Origin: Tethya wilhelma
Taxonomy: Eukaryota > Porifera > Demospongiae > Tethyida > Tethyidae
DNA length: 64,000 bases
Assembly (NCBI GenBank): GCA_964030475.1
Contig: CAXIPT010000005.1
Coordinates: forward strand, 2,480,940-2,544,939
Direction: 5' to 3'
Positions 43,675 to 55,609 of the stretch are shown here, one piece after another. Below the pieces are notes generated by a model. That model was not told the DNA's origin and did no database searches. It saw nothing but the letters and a program-made list of their open reading frames with translations. Position 1 is the first letter of the stretch. Each line of letters begins with the position of its first letter. The translations under genes and the position numbers were made by a program.

Positions 43675-46600
43675 CTAGGAACATTTTTTGAGTAACAGAT
43701 TGCGTAATTTCAAAACAGAGAGTTTGCAAGGTGAGTCTGTAGCAGAGGTAGATGTAGCAGACACAATGGTAGTAGTGTCACTCTCCTGAGAAGATTCCCT
43801 CTGGAGTCGCTCAAACCTCATAACAGGAGGAGCATTCATTTGGGACTGAGACATTGAATTGTCCATGTCTTCAATGATGTGATCTGCAGAGACGTACAGC
43901 GGTTGGGAAGCAGAAGGCTGAGAGGGGTCAGGGTCATTGCTGTGAGTCAGAGGAATTTCAGGAGAAACACTACGATTGGAAGGAGATCTGGTGGTAGTAG
44001 AGAGATAAGCCGAGGAGAGAGTTGGAGCAGTGATGTCTTCAGGCTCTTCTTCCAAAGGAGCACTGGTGGTGGTCAGTTTGCTACTACGGGTTGTGCGTTT
44101 CGCCGTTTGCTGTTTAGAGCGTGTAGATTTTCGTGCTCCTTTCTTACGTGTACCTATCCTTCTTTTTCTGCTTCTAGAGGCTCTCTTTTGTTTCCTGTCC
44201 GAAGTTTCACTACAGTCTGAGAAATTACTACTCATTACATCATTCAGTACAGCAGTAAGAGATGAGTTGTGAGTCCTTCCATCTTTGGTGTTAGGTGTAC
44301 CATCAGTAATCTTAGCATGCTTGGCTTCGTTCCGGTAGTAACCTTGGTTCTTTGACAACATGGACGCAGGACTAGCCTGTGAGGGTTGTAATGACGATGA
44401 TGCATCCATGGCTCCATTTTGCCTGCCATTCAAACACCTTTTACCTACCATCTCCCCATCAGTGACGTCACTAGCCAGTGGTCTATGTAGCCCAGGCTCC
44501 ACTGTGTCACTGGCAGGACTATTGCCGGCAGACTGATGGTCATCATGACGTGTCTGAGGTGATTCTGTACGGTCCGCTGTACGTGATGGAGTGTGTGATT
44601 CTGTATGGTCCGCTGTACGTGATGGAGTGTGTGATTCTGTATGGTCTGCTGTATGTGATGGAGTGTGTGATTCTGTATGGTCCACTGTATTTGATGGTGT
44701 GTGTGATTCTGTATGGTCCGCTGTATGTGATGGAGTGTGTGATTCTGTATGGTCCACCGTATGTGATGAAGTATGTGATTCTGTATGGTCCACTGTATTT
44801 GATGGTGTGTGTGATTCTGTATGGTCCACTGTATTTGATGGAGTGTGTGATTCTGTATGGTCTGCTGTATGTGATGGAGTGTGTGTTTCTGTATGGTCCA
44901 CTGTATCTGATGGTGTGTGTGATTCTGTATGGTCTGCTGTATGTGATGGAGTGTGTGTTTCTGTGTGGTCCGACACAAGAAGCTCAGGAGGTGCACTAAC
45001 TCCGTCATTCGATAAAGATAACTGTTCTGTCACACTACCTTCATTCTCAGAAGAATGCAGAGCACCATCATTGTAGTTGCTACAGTTATTCTCCTGAAAC
45101 ATAAAATTCCCATCTGTCTGAGTTGACTTGCAAGGTGAGATTGTTTCTTGGGGTAGAGAGTTGGCAATATTTATCAAATGTTGGTCTGTTTCTGAGAGAC
45201 TACTATCACTTTCTTCAGAAGCTGAAGCAAACCGAACACACTTTCTGGTCTTCTGTCTTGAACTAGATTCTACACTGCGTTCAATCACTTCAGATGGCAG
45301 CTCAAACTGACCATGATGGTCAAGATGTTGATTTAATCGTTTACTCCTTCTCAATGGTCCGCCACTACCACTGCCACTGCCAACATCACTGGTACTTTCA
45401 GATTCTGATTCTGATAGAGATAGAGAGACTTTTGTGGCAAATTCTGGCCATGTGATGATTTTGCAAGGCTGATCAGTGGTTGTATCCGATGATTTGGGCT
45501 GTTCATTGTTTTTTTCTCGTGTATTGTGTTCGTTGCTATCTGACTGTGTGTCACGCGTCATAGATGAAAGGTCTTGGTTATTAGTTGTATGCTCCATCTG
45601 CGCTTCATATTGTGTGCTACGCTGTCTTTTCTTTGAGGGTCTTAAGTTGGTTGGTGATCTTGTTTGCTGTGGATTATCTCTCGAACACAACCTCATGGGG
45701 AATTCATTTTCATCAAAGGTACTTTGACTTGAAGCATCTGTAGAGATTGCTTTACGTTTTCTTGAAGAGCGGCTTCTCACACTGGTCAACCTCTGGGTCT
45801 CATTGCTATCTCCTGTGTCCTCTCCAGCACTCTGATCCACGGAGGATACACTGGACTCTTTTCCATGCTCCTGATCAGACCCTTGACTTGTTGATTCTTC
45901 ATTGATCTCACTGTGCACCGATCCTTTACTGCTGGCTGCCCTGTTAGGTGCCTGTCCTCTAAGCCTGGAAGAATACCGGGTAAGGATAGATGGACTTCCA
46001 TCACCAAATTTAAGTTTTCTTGAAGAGCTGCGTCTCATGCTGGTCAGCCTTCCACTGGTGGTAGCTCCTGTGTCCTCTCCAGCACTCTGATCCATGGAGG
46101 AGTCTTTTCCATGCTCTGGCTCAGACTCCTGGCTTGTTGATTCTCCATTGATATCACTGAGCACTGATCTTCTACTGCTGGCTTCCCTGTTTGGTGGCTG
46201 TGCCTGTCGTCTTAGCCTGGGAGAATGCCATGTATGGACAGATGGGCTAATATGGAAGTTCCCCAATGGACGATCACTTTCATTTTCATCGGACGAGAAA
46301 AGAGTTTGATGTTTGCTTTTTCTTTGATGTAAGCGGCCAGTTTTCTCTTGTTCTTCAGGTAGTTCTTGCACACTTGATGTTAATTTGGATCTTTCTTGAT
46401 TCGTGTTTGTGTTTCTCCTTGATCGTAGTCTAGGCAAGTCACCATCGCTGAGCTGCTGATCTGAGGATTCTGTGGACACTTGCACTCTTGTTAGGTTTAG
46501 TGCACACTTCACATTAGCCAGTAAATTATCTACCACGTCGCGAACATCAGAAGTCTGCTTATGGTTTGCCTTGTGATTTCTTCTCGTGGTCTCTCTTCCT

Positions 46601-47411
46601 CCCTCCTCATCACCAAGGCTTGTTGTTCCTTCAGTTGAACTTCCAGTAGCAGACATCGTGGCTAACATTAATGGTTCAAACCTCTGGTTAATGTAATATT
46701 CTTCGAAGAGATCATCATCACTGCTTAGATCTCTGTAAAAATTTGATGGCTTTCTTGCTCTACGTCGGAAGGTGATGGAGTTGTCCCTGGTTGGAAGAGC
46801 GTTGTGTCTCCTGTGATTCCTTGACTGTGGCTTTTGCTTAGACCTACTAGTAGAAGTGTCATCATCAGAGGAGTCGAGGAGTGGGGAACCACCCACCTTG
46901 TCACTACCACTGACAGTCCCTTTTCTCAACCTCTTGCTTCTCAGGGATCTTCTCTGCCGGCTAGCCTTACCCTTCTGAGTACTAATGCTCTCATCGTCCT
47001 CATTGCTGGCTGTCTCTGACACCCTCTGCACTCCTCCCAGTTTCATCTCAGAGGCCTCCTCCGTTTCACTGTCAGAGCTACTAGTGGGTCTGCTGTCAAG
47101 CTCATCTCCCACAAAATACGACTCTTGAATTCCATCATCTAGAGTTGGCATAGTATCACCATGTGAGTTACAAGGAGCATTACGTGAACTAGTCTCCATT
47201 TCACTATCAGAGCTACTAGACCTAGTATCATGTTCACCTCCCAGGACACTTGATGGTTGGATGGTATCGTCTCGAGCTGGTACAATGCCACTGTGTGAGC
47301 TACACGGAGCATCATGTGCTCTGACAGTCCTCACAAGTGTTGTTGAGTGATTTCTGATAGGAATACGTTGAATCTGCAGTTCGAGACTTGGCAATGTACA
47401 TGTAGATGGAC
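43675..47411 (-). CDS. Large low-complexity basic/acidic protein, 5' exon missing
   Basis: One exon open for 1239 codons to a stop at 43675, with an acceptor (TTCATACAG) at 47412 and no in-frame ATG near the start, so at least one upstream exon is needed. The deleted copies at 592 and 4490 preserve such an exon ending in codons for SNLPG, whose phase fits this acceptor; here it is cut off by an R1 element at 47624. The protein is predicted disordered. It has Ser/Asp/Glu-rich stretches (SSSDSETEEASE) in an N-terminal duplicated unit, two copies of an 85-residue unit containing SSRLRGQAPNR, many [ST]xRLR/RRSKRL motifs, 11 copies of a 12-residue repeat DHTESHTPSHTA, and a C-terminal basic patch (SRSRKRRIGTRKKGARKSTR) that would serve as a nuclear signal. 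A nuclear or chromatin-associated role is a guess. No enzyme domain. Confidence 0.65.
44562..44972 (-). repeat. 36 bp coding minisatellite
   Basis: About 11.4 units of 36 bp, each encoding 12 residues (DHTESHTPSHTA with N, D, R or S variants). Because 36 is divisible by three and the unit lacks stops, several frames on both strands are open here; only the long minus frame extends beyond the tract. Confidence 0.92.
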
Positions 47412-47623
47412 CTGTATGAACATAAGCAGAATTAACACACTATATGTAATAATGTCAATAAATTGATCACCAACTTCACAGCACAAGGCTGAAAGAGGGA
47501 CATTGACAAGCAATACTGCTTTAAAATGCATAATACAAAAACAAACAAAAGTTCTATGTGACTATCAGCTGGACAGCTAATATAATACTAATGTATAGTG
47601 AGTACATAGATAGACGTGACACA

Positions 47624-47731
47624 AGTCTATCATACGTACGGTAGTACGTATAGTAGGAATGGGCCGACTGTCCCATAGACACAATACAAAATGTTGGTCA
47701 CTATAAAAATCTAGTTAAGCAGAAAATAACN
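47624..47731 (-). mobile_element. R1 element end followed by a gap base
   Basis: ATCATACGTACGGTAGTACG to AATCTAGTTAAGCAGAAA is the reverse complement of the right end of the copy at 34233-35245. It truncates the upstream side of the 1239-codon gene and stops at the N at 47731. Confidence 0.8.
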
Positions 47732-47945
47732 GGTGCCTGCAGAAGAACTTGAAGGTCTAAACAATGCAGTGGCAGGAGATTCCCAAGCAAGATATTTTGT
47801 TTGTCGTGCTTTTCAGAAGCGTGAATTGATTCTTGGTAATCTGAATTTCGAAAATAGGGAGTGCAGCATTTCTACTCGTGGCAAATGCTTTCATAAGCCT
47901 TACCCTGAATATGAAGTGCTAACAGCAGAAACTGCAAGAAAATAA
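47732..47945 (+). pseudogene. DM9 gene 2, C-terminal fragment next to a gap
   Basis: Reads PAEELEGLNNAVAGDSQARY, FVCRAFQKRELILGNLN and CFHKPYPEYEVLTAETARK, then stop: the second DM9 repeat only. Everything before is lost at the N, so it may be a real gene cut by the assembly rather than a pseudogene. The typical DM9 3' region follows to about 48200. Confidence 0.8.
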
Positions 47946-47949
47946 TAAG

Positions 47950-50150
47950 TGGCAAAAATTAGAAAACGTATTGCACCTTTTGTGCATACAGGACAGCTAT
48001 GTTTTTGAGTATAGTACTAGAAACAGTTTTAGGCTCATACACATGTACAGTACATGTATATTAACTGAAGTTAAATGAACACTAAAATAACATGCTATCT
48101 GTGTAATTATTTTGCAATGCTAAAGCCAATTACAATGGAGCTTATAAAGTCAATTACACAATCATGCAGTATGCTGTTAATTTAGTTCAATGACAGACTG
48201 ACGTTCAATGACATCTGAGACTATACATATAGGTATATATAGGAGGCTATATAGAAAATAATTAAGGTGAACATGAATAAGTGCCACAGTTGTATTGTAT
48301 AGTAGTTCAATAGTCAACTTTCTGTAGATCTAGTTGTCTATATTGTTTGTTGGTTTACGTATTATTTATTTCTCGATAACACATACTACACAAAATGTGA
48401 TCGATGCATGGGTACGGTATATCAAAGCTATACTGTACAGTATATAAGTGCTCAGGGAAGATACACACATGCTGAGGTTTAAATATAGAAGCTATATATA
48501 TAGCTCATCAATTGGATATTAGGCCATCTCTACTACATGTACTACTGTACACACAAGTATAGGCCTTATGCAATTGACGTCACAACTTAAAAACCGCACA
48601 TGCACTACTAACACAGCCATTTTGAAGGGCAAATTTAGCGTGGAAGTACAGCATATAGCAATGCAGGAAAGCGACAGTTTCTTCGAAGAATTTATGCAGT
48701 AAAACCGTGGAGACAGTCAACTAACATAATACGCTCGATTACCTTCACTTAGAGAGCCCTACATAGTCCTGCAAGGTGATCTTTGAGCAGCGGCAGCTAG
48801 AACAGCTAGCCGACGGTGACAAAAATTGTAGTTCTTTGCTCTGTATCATAATCTTCATATTATTGCATGGTTAATACTGCTCGATCCTTCCACACTCTGC
48901 ATGGACTATAGCTATGTTCTCTCTAGGTAGTTGTGAACCACAAAAGATGCCTAATCATACAAAATGCACCATCAGTGCACTTGTTCCGTATGTCAGTCAT
49001 ATATATTTTGGCGGCAGTTAGTAATGTATCTGCATGGTGTTGCTGTGAAAATTGTGACCTAATTGCATGCATATGGTCTATAGTATAGCTATATTTATTA
49101 TTACTAGCTTTAAAACAATTTACTATAGCCTCAATGCCAAGCCCCATAGCAGAGGGATCTCTTCCACACTATACCTGAGAGAGAGGGGGGGAGGGGAGGA
49201 GCCTGGGAGGCTAACTATTTATATGCACTGTTTCATCAAAGGTTTCAGTAGTCTACAAAGCTTGACCTTCCTCCGTTACATTGCACACATCGAGAGAGAG
49301 GGTCTATAGAAGAGGTGAGATTTCAACTGACCATGCATGCCAGTGTTCACCCTAAAGCTAGGTATGCGAGGTATATATCGCGCTTGACATTTATCTAAAA
49401 CAATATCTGAGAGAATAATCTGGCTTTATAAATGCTAGCAACCACACATTTTGTAATAATGGCATCAGCCAGTTTGTCAAATCACATGATATGGGAGTGA
49501 TTTGAGTATTGTCAGTAGAGCCATGTTACCATGTGACTCTAAAAAAGGCCTCCACACAGCTAATATACTGCCTGCTTCTGTAGCTAGTGAGCCAGAACTC
49601 AAAGCGAAAGAAGAGTGGTACCTATATATAGCTATCAGAAATTTCTGGGGTGAACACTGATGCATGCAATCAGAATCAACTTCTTTGGTAATAATTTGTG
49701 TGCACATGTGGGCTGTATTTTGCGTGTGTGAATTAACCGCCTGTTTTATCGCTTAAAAATACTTGTTTATAAATCAAAGATTTCTGGAGCTTTTGTATAC
49801 TCAACAAACGCTAGAAAACAGACTGAGATATATAGGGCAAAGGCATTTATCTTTGCAACAAAGAGACTGAACAGTACATGGGAAACAGATTCTACCTGAC
49901 TACCTGGCTGGTCTACCAACTTCTAGTCTCTTAAAATCGGACTCGTGACTATCATAGGCCTTTTGGGGTAATAGTATGAGTATATAATATTATTATACTT
50001 TTAGGTGCAAGTCTATCCAGTTTTCGTGTAAGCTATCGTTTTAAAAAATAATACATTTAATTCTTTCTATTTTAAATTGTGTTTTGAACGTGACCTTTGC
50101 CTGACCTTAATTCTCTCACGGTACGTGCTATGTGACTAGCTCAACAGACT
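47950..50150. other. DM9 3' region and intergenic sequence, no gene
   Basis: 47950-48200 is the conserved DM9 3' flank (GTTTTAGGCTCATACAC, GCTAAAGCCAATTACAATGG). Around 49190-49260 AGCCTGGGAGGCTAACTATT and GCACTGTTTCATCAAAGG recur upstream of later DM9 genes (55262, 59770, 62280). The rest shows no supported feature. Confidence 0.5.
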
Positions 50151-50639
50151 GGCTTCAGAACACTACCACTACAGGTTTTGGAACAATTTATAGCAAGAAA
50201 TGGAACACATTTCATGTTTAGGAATAATATCACAACAGATTTTGGAACACTACCACTACAGATCTGTTGTGATATTATTCCTAAACATGAAATGAATTTC
50301 ATTTCTTGCAAGAAATGGAATACATTTCATGTTTAGGAATAATATCACAACAGATTTCGGAACACTACCACAGTGACTACAGATTTTGGAACAATTTAAT
50401 AGCAAGAAATGGAACACATTTCATGTTTATGAATAATATATCTGTATTGGTAGTGTTCCGAAATCTGTTGTGATATCACAACAGATTTCGGAACACTACC
50501 ACTACAGATTTTGGAACAATTCATGGACAGGGGCATGATCTACTTTAAGTTCATAATGTATTTACTGTGTCAGTAGCCTATAAAAAATTCAGTCATGCAT
50601 ATCACATTCAGCTTTGGTACTGACTGTACTTCAAGAACC
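50150..50639 (+). promoter_or_regulatory. DM9-type promoter block, gene 3, with amplified inverted motifs
   Basis: The motif GGAACACTACCACTACAG and TTTCATGTTTAGGAATAATATC occur several times in both orientations between 50160 and 50510. The standard single-copy part follows, with TATAAAAAA at 50579-50587, about 61 bp before the ATG. Confidence 0.75.
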
Positions 50640-51800
50640 ATGGTGTACCTTCTCCTTCTCATTGCTAGCCTCTCTGTGATGGGAGAGTGTCGCTATGGAC
50701 CTGGTTACTACAACAACCTCAATGAACAGGCACTCCACAAGTAAGTTATAAGCTAGCCTCATCCCCAGCTTGGGAATGAGGCTATAAGCATTATACTGTA
50801 GATTTTGAAGTTTTTGTCCCTAAAATTTTCCACTACTAAATTAAATGCTTGAGTGGCAAAGATTTAAAATGTACAAAGAGTGTGGCTTGGTGGCTCACCA
50901 TGCTCCAAGTGGTGCATACAAGTTGTCATACAGGGTAATTGTGCTAGTCCCCTCTCCCCTCTCATATACAATATAAAGGGAAATTTTCAAGGGGTAAATT
51001 TTTTTTGCAGATTTTGCAGTTTGTCACATATTCACTCCATGAAAAAGTTCCCCACGAAATATTTGTCTGATAAGTGGTTGTCATGGATGCACACTCATAA
51101 TTACACCGTAATTTTTAGAGAGAAAAACTTTGCATGCTTTTTCGTCTTAAATAGAAATTTGTGGGGAAATTGTATGAATTTTGAGTGTGCAAATTTCCAC
51201 CGAAAGTTTCCCTCTATAATATATATTCTGTTTTCCTCTATTTTTTATCATTAATAAGTATGTCACTATATCTAAAATTTGTGCAGTGCTAAACTACAAG
51301 AATCTTCTGATGGTCCTCAGCAAGCTGATGTTCTGAAGCAAGGGCTTGAATGGCAGCCTATAACAGGAAATGATTTCCCACCTGGTACTGTTGTTGGTGG
51401 ATATCGAAAAGGTGGCCAAACACTGTATGTTGGCCGTACTCTGGTGAATGAACAATTTATTGTTGGCAAAGAATTTTCAACTCGTCAGATCAATTTTTGC
51501 AACTACGAAACTGACAGAGAGGATGTCAACTTTGAATCGGATACACTAGTACTAACAGATGTTTCTGCGACTGTACTCAATTGGGTGCCTGCAGAAGAGG
51601 TTGAAGATATTGATCTAAACAATGCAGTGATAGGAGATTCTGAAGCACGATATTTTGTTTGCCGTGCTGAGCAGAGTGGTGAATTGCTTCCTGGTAATCT
51701 GAATTCTGACAACAGCATTTGTAGCGTTGCTACTGTTGGCAACTGCTATCACAAGCCTTACCCTGACTATGAAGTGCTAACAGCAGAAACAGCAGTGTAA
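50640..51800 (+). CDS. Secreted DM9-repeat protein, gene 3 (intact)
   Basis: Exon 1 50640-50740 and exon 2 51287-51800, joined in phase 2 (donor GTAAGT, acceptor TTTGTGCAG), give 204 residues. Residues 1 to about 17 (MVYLLLLIASLSVMGEC region) form a signal peptide, followed by RYGPGYYNNLNEQ. Exon 2 carries two DM9 (DUF3421) repeats: the first with LEWQPITGNDFPPG, GGYRKGGQTLYVGR and FIVGKEF; the second with LNNAVIGDSEARYFVCRAEQ and GELLPGN, ending CYHKPYPDYEVL. Cysteines in CNYET, FVCRA, ICSVAT and NCYHK recur in all copies. There is no pore-forming or membrane domain. DM9 proteins of other invertebrates act as sugar-binding recognition proteins; the role here is inferred from family. Confidence 0.92.
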
Positions 51801-52064
51801 AAATAATAATTAAGTGGCTCGAATATGAACAAGAACACGTATTGCACCTTTTTGTGCATACCGGACACTAGCTCTTAAATCAATGATATTGAGTAGTATT
51901 TGAAACAGTTTTAGGCTCATATATTAATGAACAACATGCTATATCTAATTAATATGTAATTACTTCAAAATGCTAAAGCCAATTACAATGAATTAAGCAA
52001 AAGCACAATCATGCAGTATGCTGTTTAGTTCAATATGAGTAGAAAAACATATATTCTGTAATTA

Positions 52065-52215
52065 TAGTGGGTAAATTTAGCAGGCTTGAAATTGAGTGAA
52101 TTCGCACTTTAGCATGATTACATTCAATTCTGCATGCTGCATTGTTTGTATATGGTTATATTTTTTAGGAGATTTGCAGAATAATTCACCAATTCGCCAA
52201 ATTTACCCGCTATAT
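52065..52215. mobile_element. Short MITE, GGCGAATT family (degenerate)
   Basis: Ends TATAGTGGGTAAATTTAGC and CCAAATTTACCCGCTATAT are inverted repeats. It is a decayed relative of the copy at 52500-52712. Confidence 0.7.
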
Positions 52216-52499
52216 GATACACTGTATAGGAAGCTAGTAATACTTGAGGTGAACATGAGCATGGCTTTGTATAAATGAGCACCACAGTTGCATTGTACAC
52301 TGTATAGTTCAACAGTCAACTTTATGTAAATCCAATTATGCATGCCATATAGGTATAATGGTAGATCTCTTGTAAAATTCGATGTGGGCTCAAATGACAA
52401 AAAAACCAAAAACAGCATAAAAGTTGATATAAACAACAAGAATTCTATAGGTATATATCTATAGATCTACAAACATAAATTTGGGCCTAGTTCAATTAC

Positions 52500-52712
52500 C
52501 GTATATAGCGGGTAAATTTGGCGGGCTTAAAATTTGGCGAATTCCCATTTTAGGATTATTGGAAAATTTTTTATTTGGCGATTCAATTCCACATGCAGCA
52601 TAGTTTATATGGGCACATGCACGTGCGTATTAAACTGTTTGGCGATTTTCAATTTGGCGATTTGAAGAATAATTCGCCAATTCGCCAAATTTACCCGCTA
52701 TATACAGTATAT
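52500..52712. mobile_element. Short MITE, GGCGAATT family
   Basis: TATATAGCGGGTAAATTTGG at the left and CCAAATTTACCCGCTATATA at the right are perfect inverted ends. Inside, TTTGGCGA recurs four times. Non-coding, about 210 bp. Confidence 0.85.
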
Positions 52713-52984
52713 GGATAGCTCACTCAAAGTTTGGATAATTTGCCAAGATAGTTGAAGATTATACTAGTCAGATGAAAACATCGTTGGGCGAGCCTGAGCG
52801 AAGGATCTTCATTCACAGGACTATGTATTACAAAGTAGATAAGAGCATGATTATATCTACTCTTGTTATACGCAAAATTGAAATGATATCGATTCTAGTC
52901 TGTAAATTATAAGTACAACTCAAAGCCACAAGCAGGCTGGCCGCTGCCCATTCGCCTGGGAAGGAGTGAAGAAACAAGCTAGGC

Positions 52985-53330
52985 TTAGCTGACTGTGAGT
53001 GGCATTACTGTCAGGCTGTGAGACTGAGTGGCAGTATACTGCCAGGCTGAGCTGACCCGGCCTGTGAGTGGAAGTACTGTCAGGCTGAGCTGACTGTGAG
53101 TGGCAGTACTGTCAGGCTAAGCTGACTGTGAGTGGCAGTACTGTCATGCTTAGCTGACGACATGAGTGGAAGTACTGCCAGGCTGAGCTGACTGTGAGTG
53201 GCAGTACTGTCAGGCTAAGCTGACTGTGAGTGGCAGTACTGTCATGCTTAGCTGACAACATGAGTGGAAGTACTGCCAGGCTGAGCTGACTGTGAGTGGC
53301 AGACTGCCAGTACTGTCAGACTATATATAA
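52985..53330. repeat. Minisatellite, unit about 37 bp
   Basis: GCTGACTGTGAGTGGCAGTA and CTGTCAGGCT recur about nine times, with alternating variants (GACATGAGTGGAAGTACTGC) forming a higher-order unit of about 110 bp. Confidence 0.9.
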
Positions 53331-54180
53331 AGCAGCAACTAACTTGAAGGAATTTTCAGAGTCAATCTGTGCACGTCCAGCTCTTTCAATGTTCTTCGAT
53401 TTTGCGTGCGCTCGTGTAAATAGAAATACCGTAAATAAATCTGAGGCCAGGATGTTTAATTTTTTTAAATTTTTCGCGTAATTTGAACATCATTGCTATT
53501 TCCGGTTTGGTCAACGCCGTTACAGTTGCCTCAATGTTTCACCGTTCTAATGGGGCTCGCTCAGGCTCGTTCCAATTACAATACCAAAGACAAAGGTGAA
53601 TCACCTCCTGGAACACAATGCTTGGCAAAGTCACAGATGCTGTTTCAAAATTCTGAAATGGGGGACAGGGAGGGAGGACAATATTGAACATCAATACCTA
53701 GGGAGGTAGTATATGTGGGACTGCAGTCATGCTTCAAGGTAAACTACCCAGTCCCAGCTACATATATATGCATGTAACAGTCTCAATGTCTACCATGATT
53801 TACTGTAATGTGGAAGTAACATTATAACGATTGCATGATCTTGATTTACATGCAGAGCTCAATCTGTTCACCCCAATCTAATATGTTTGCATGCAATGAT
53901 CAGGTCCAGAACCCTCTTTCACTCAACTAGCACATGACACTAAAAATGTATATATACAAGAGAAGATCATCTGCTGAAACTATAACCAACCAGCCACACT
54001 CTATAGAGTAGAACAAGAGGTGACTCATAGGTTAATGAAGAATGTAGGCCACTCTTGTCTCTGAGTGCTTAGCTTTAAGGCCATACCTACATGTGGCTTG
54101 TTGGCCAGAGTAACAAACCTCAGCAGCTAAACATTTTGAGCGACAATAACAACCAACCAACCAACAACAACCATGCAACC

Positions 54181-54242
<62 letters not shown>

Positions 54243-55300
54243 ACATCACCTACAAGATGATTCTGACATACTGTATGAATGGAAATACAATTTTTTTTCA
54301 TTTGAGCTGCATGCCTTTCTTGAGATTTTGATGGGACAATTAGACAACAGTCAGACAAAATGGATACCACAACCCTCATGCATTGTGCCAAGCACATGGG
54401 AATGCTGAGCCCTGTGTAGTGTGTGTTATCTAGAAATTTAGTAAGCATTAACGTTTGTAGAACTACATGCATGACAGATATATAGTGGCTTGTGCAAGAA
54501 TACTATACCTTTGCTTATACTGTAGTTCTTAAAAATGACTGATGCTCATGCATTGGCTATATTACATCATCGATCCAATCAGTTCTAATGCAGTGGCAAC
54601 TAGCTATAGAAAACAACTGACAAACATTCAGTGTTTCATGAAGATTTTACCATTCACTAAATTGAGTTTTCCAGAGATCATGCTGGACTATATGCTGGCA
54701 GCATTGAGCCTATATACATCTGGCAATTTGCTTGCAGGGCATAGTTATAAACTTAAAGATCGCTTACATGAGAGTTTGTTCTAGTTAAACGAAATTTGAC
54801 CTTCCAGCTCTGTTTGGATAATCGAAGTTCTACTGTATAATTGCTATATGTATGCACCAGCCACAAATTACACAATCAGTATCCACCCATTCATGTGGTA
54901 TATACTTGTCTACATTAAAACTGAACCTCACTATAAACTCTAAACCAACATAAAATAAATAGAATGGATGGAATGATCAGTGTTAGTCTAATCCCCATGT
55001 TTGATAGGTATAGTTAACCCGTGTGATCAATGGAAAGCTATAGGTATAAGCACTCAGAGAAGCCACATGCCGAGGATTAATAGAAGCAGGAACATTTGCA
55101 GCTCATCAATTGGACATTAGGCCATTGTACTACTGTATACATGCAAGTATATATTAGCTATATCATTTAGGCTAACTGCTATATCATTACTAGTATTGAA
55201 ACAATTTATCAGCCTCGATCGAAGGCCCCTACCTTGTAGCTTACTGTATCTGAGAGGGGGGAGCCTGGGAGGTAACAATTTTTATGTACTGTTTCGTCAG
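53331..55300. other. Intergenic, with an (AAC)n-bearing repeat at 54085-54350
   Basis: 54085-54350 shares CAAACCTCAGCAGCTA, ACAAGATGATTC and TGCATGCCTTTCTTGAGATT with 58085-58280, both around a CAA/AAC run (54178-54241 here, about 20 units). This is part of the DM9 segmental duplication. No gene is supported elsewhere in the interval. Confidence 0.6.
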
Positions 55301-55309
55301 AGATTTCAG

Positions 55310-55609
55310 AACACTACCAATACAGACTTAGGAACAATTTACGGCAAGAAATGGAACAAATTTCATGCTTAGGAATTAATAATATCACAACAGATTTCGG
55401 AACACTACCAATACAGGTTTTGGAACAATTCATGGACAGTAGCATGATCTACTTTATGTTCATAATGTATTTGTTTACTGTGTGGAAGTAGCCTATAAAA
55501 GGATTTCTCAACTAACACTATAGCTATTATGTTGGAACAAGAGTAGTTCTTATAAAAAAGCGGCCATTCTACATAGCTTTGGTACTGATTGTACTGTACT
55601 TCAAGAACC
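55310..55609 (+). promoter_or_regulatory. DM9-type promoter block, gene 4
   Basis: GGAACACTACCAATACAGGT, ATGATCTACTTTATGTTC and CCTATAAAAGG (TATA at 55494-55500). The ATG is about 110 bp further on because of a short insertion between TATA and start. Confidence 0.7.

Noticed and set aside
44478..45076. Long plus-strand frames opposite the 1239-codon gene
   Set aside because: They exist only because the 36 bp repeat has no stop in several frames; they end where the repeat ends and encode nothing but the repeat.
53296..53687. Short frames after the minisatellite (61 and 64 codons)
   Set aside because: No homology-like pattern, no splice context and ordinary AT-rich composition.
54091..54472. 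Poly-Asn and poly-Cys frames over the (AAC)n tract
   Set aside because: Pure microsatellite translation on each strand, no other coding signal.
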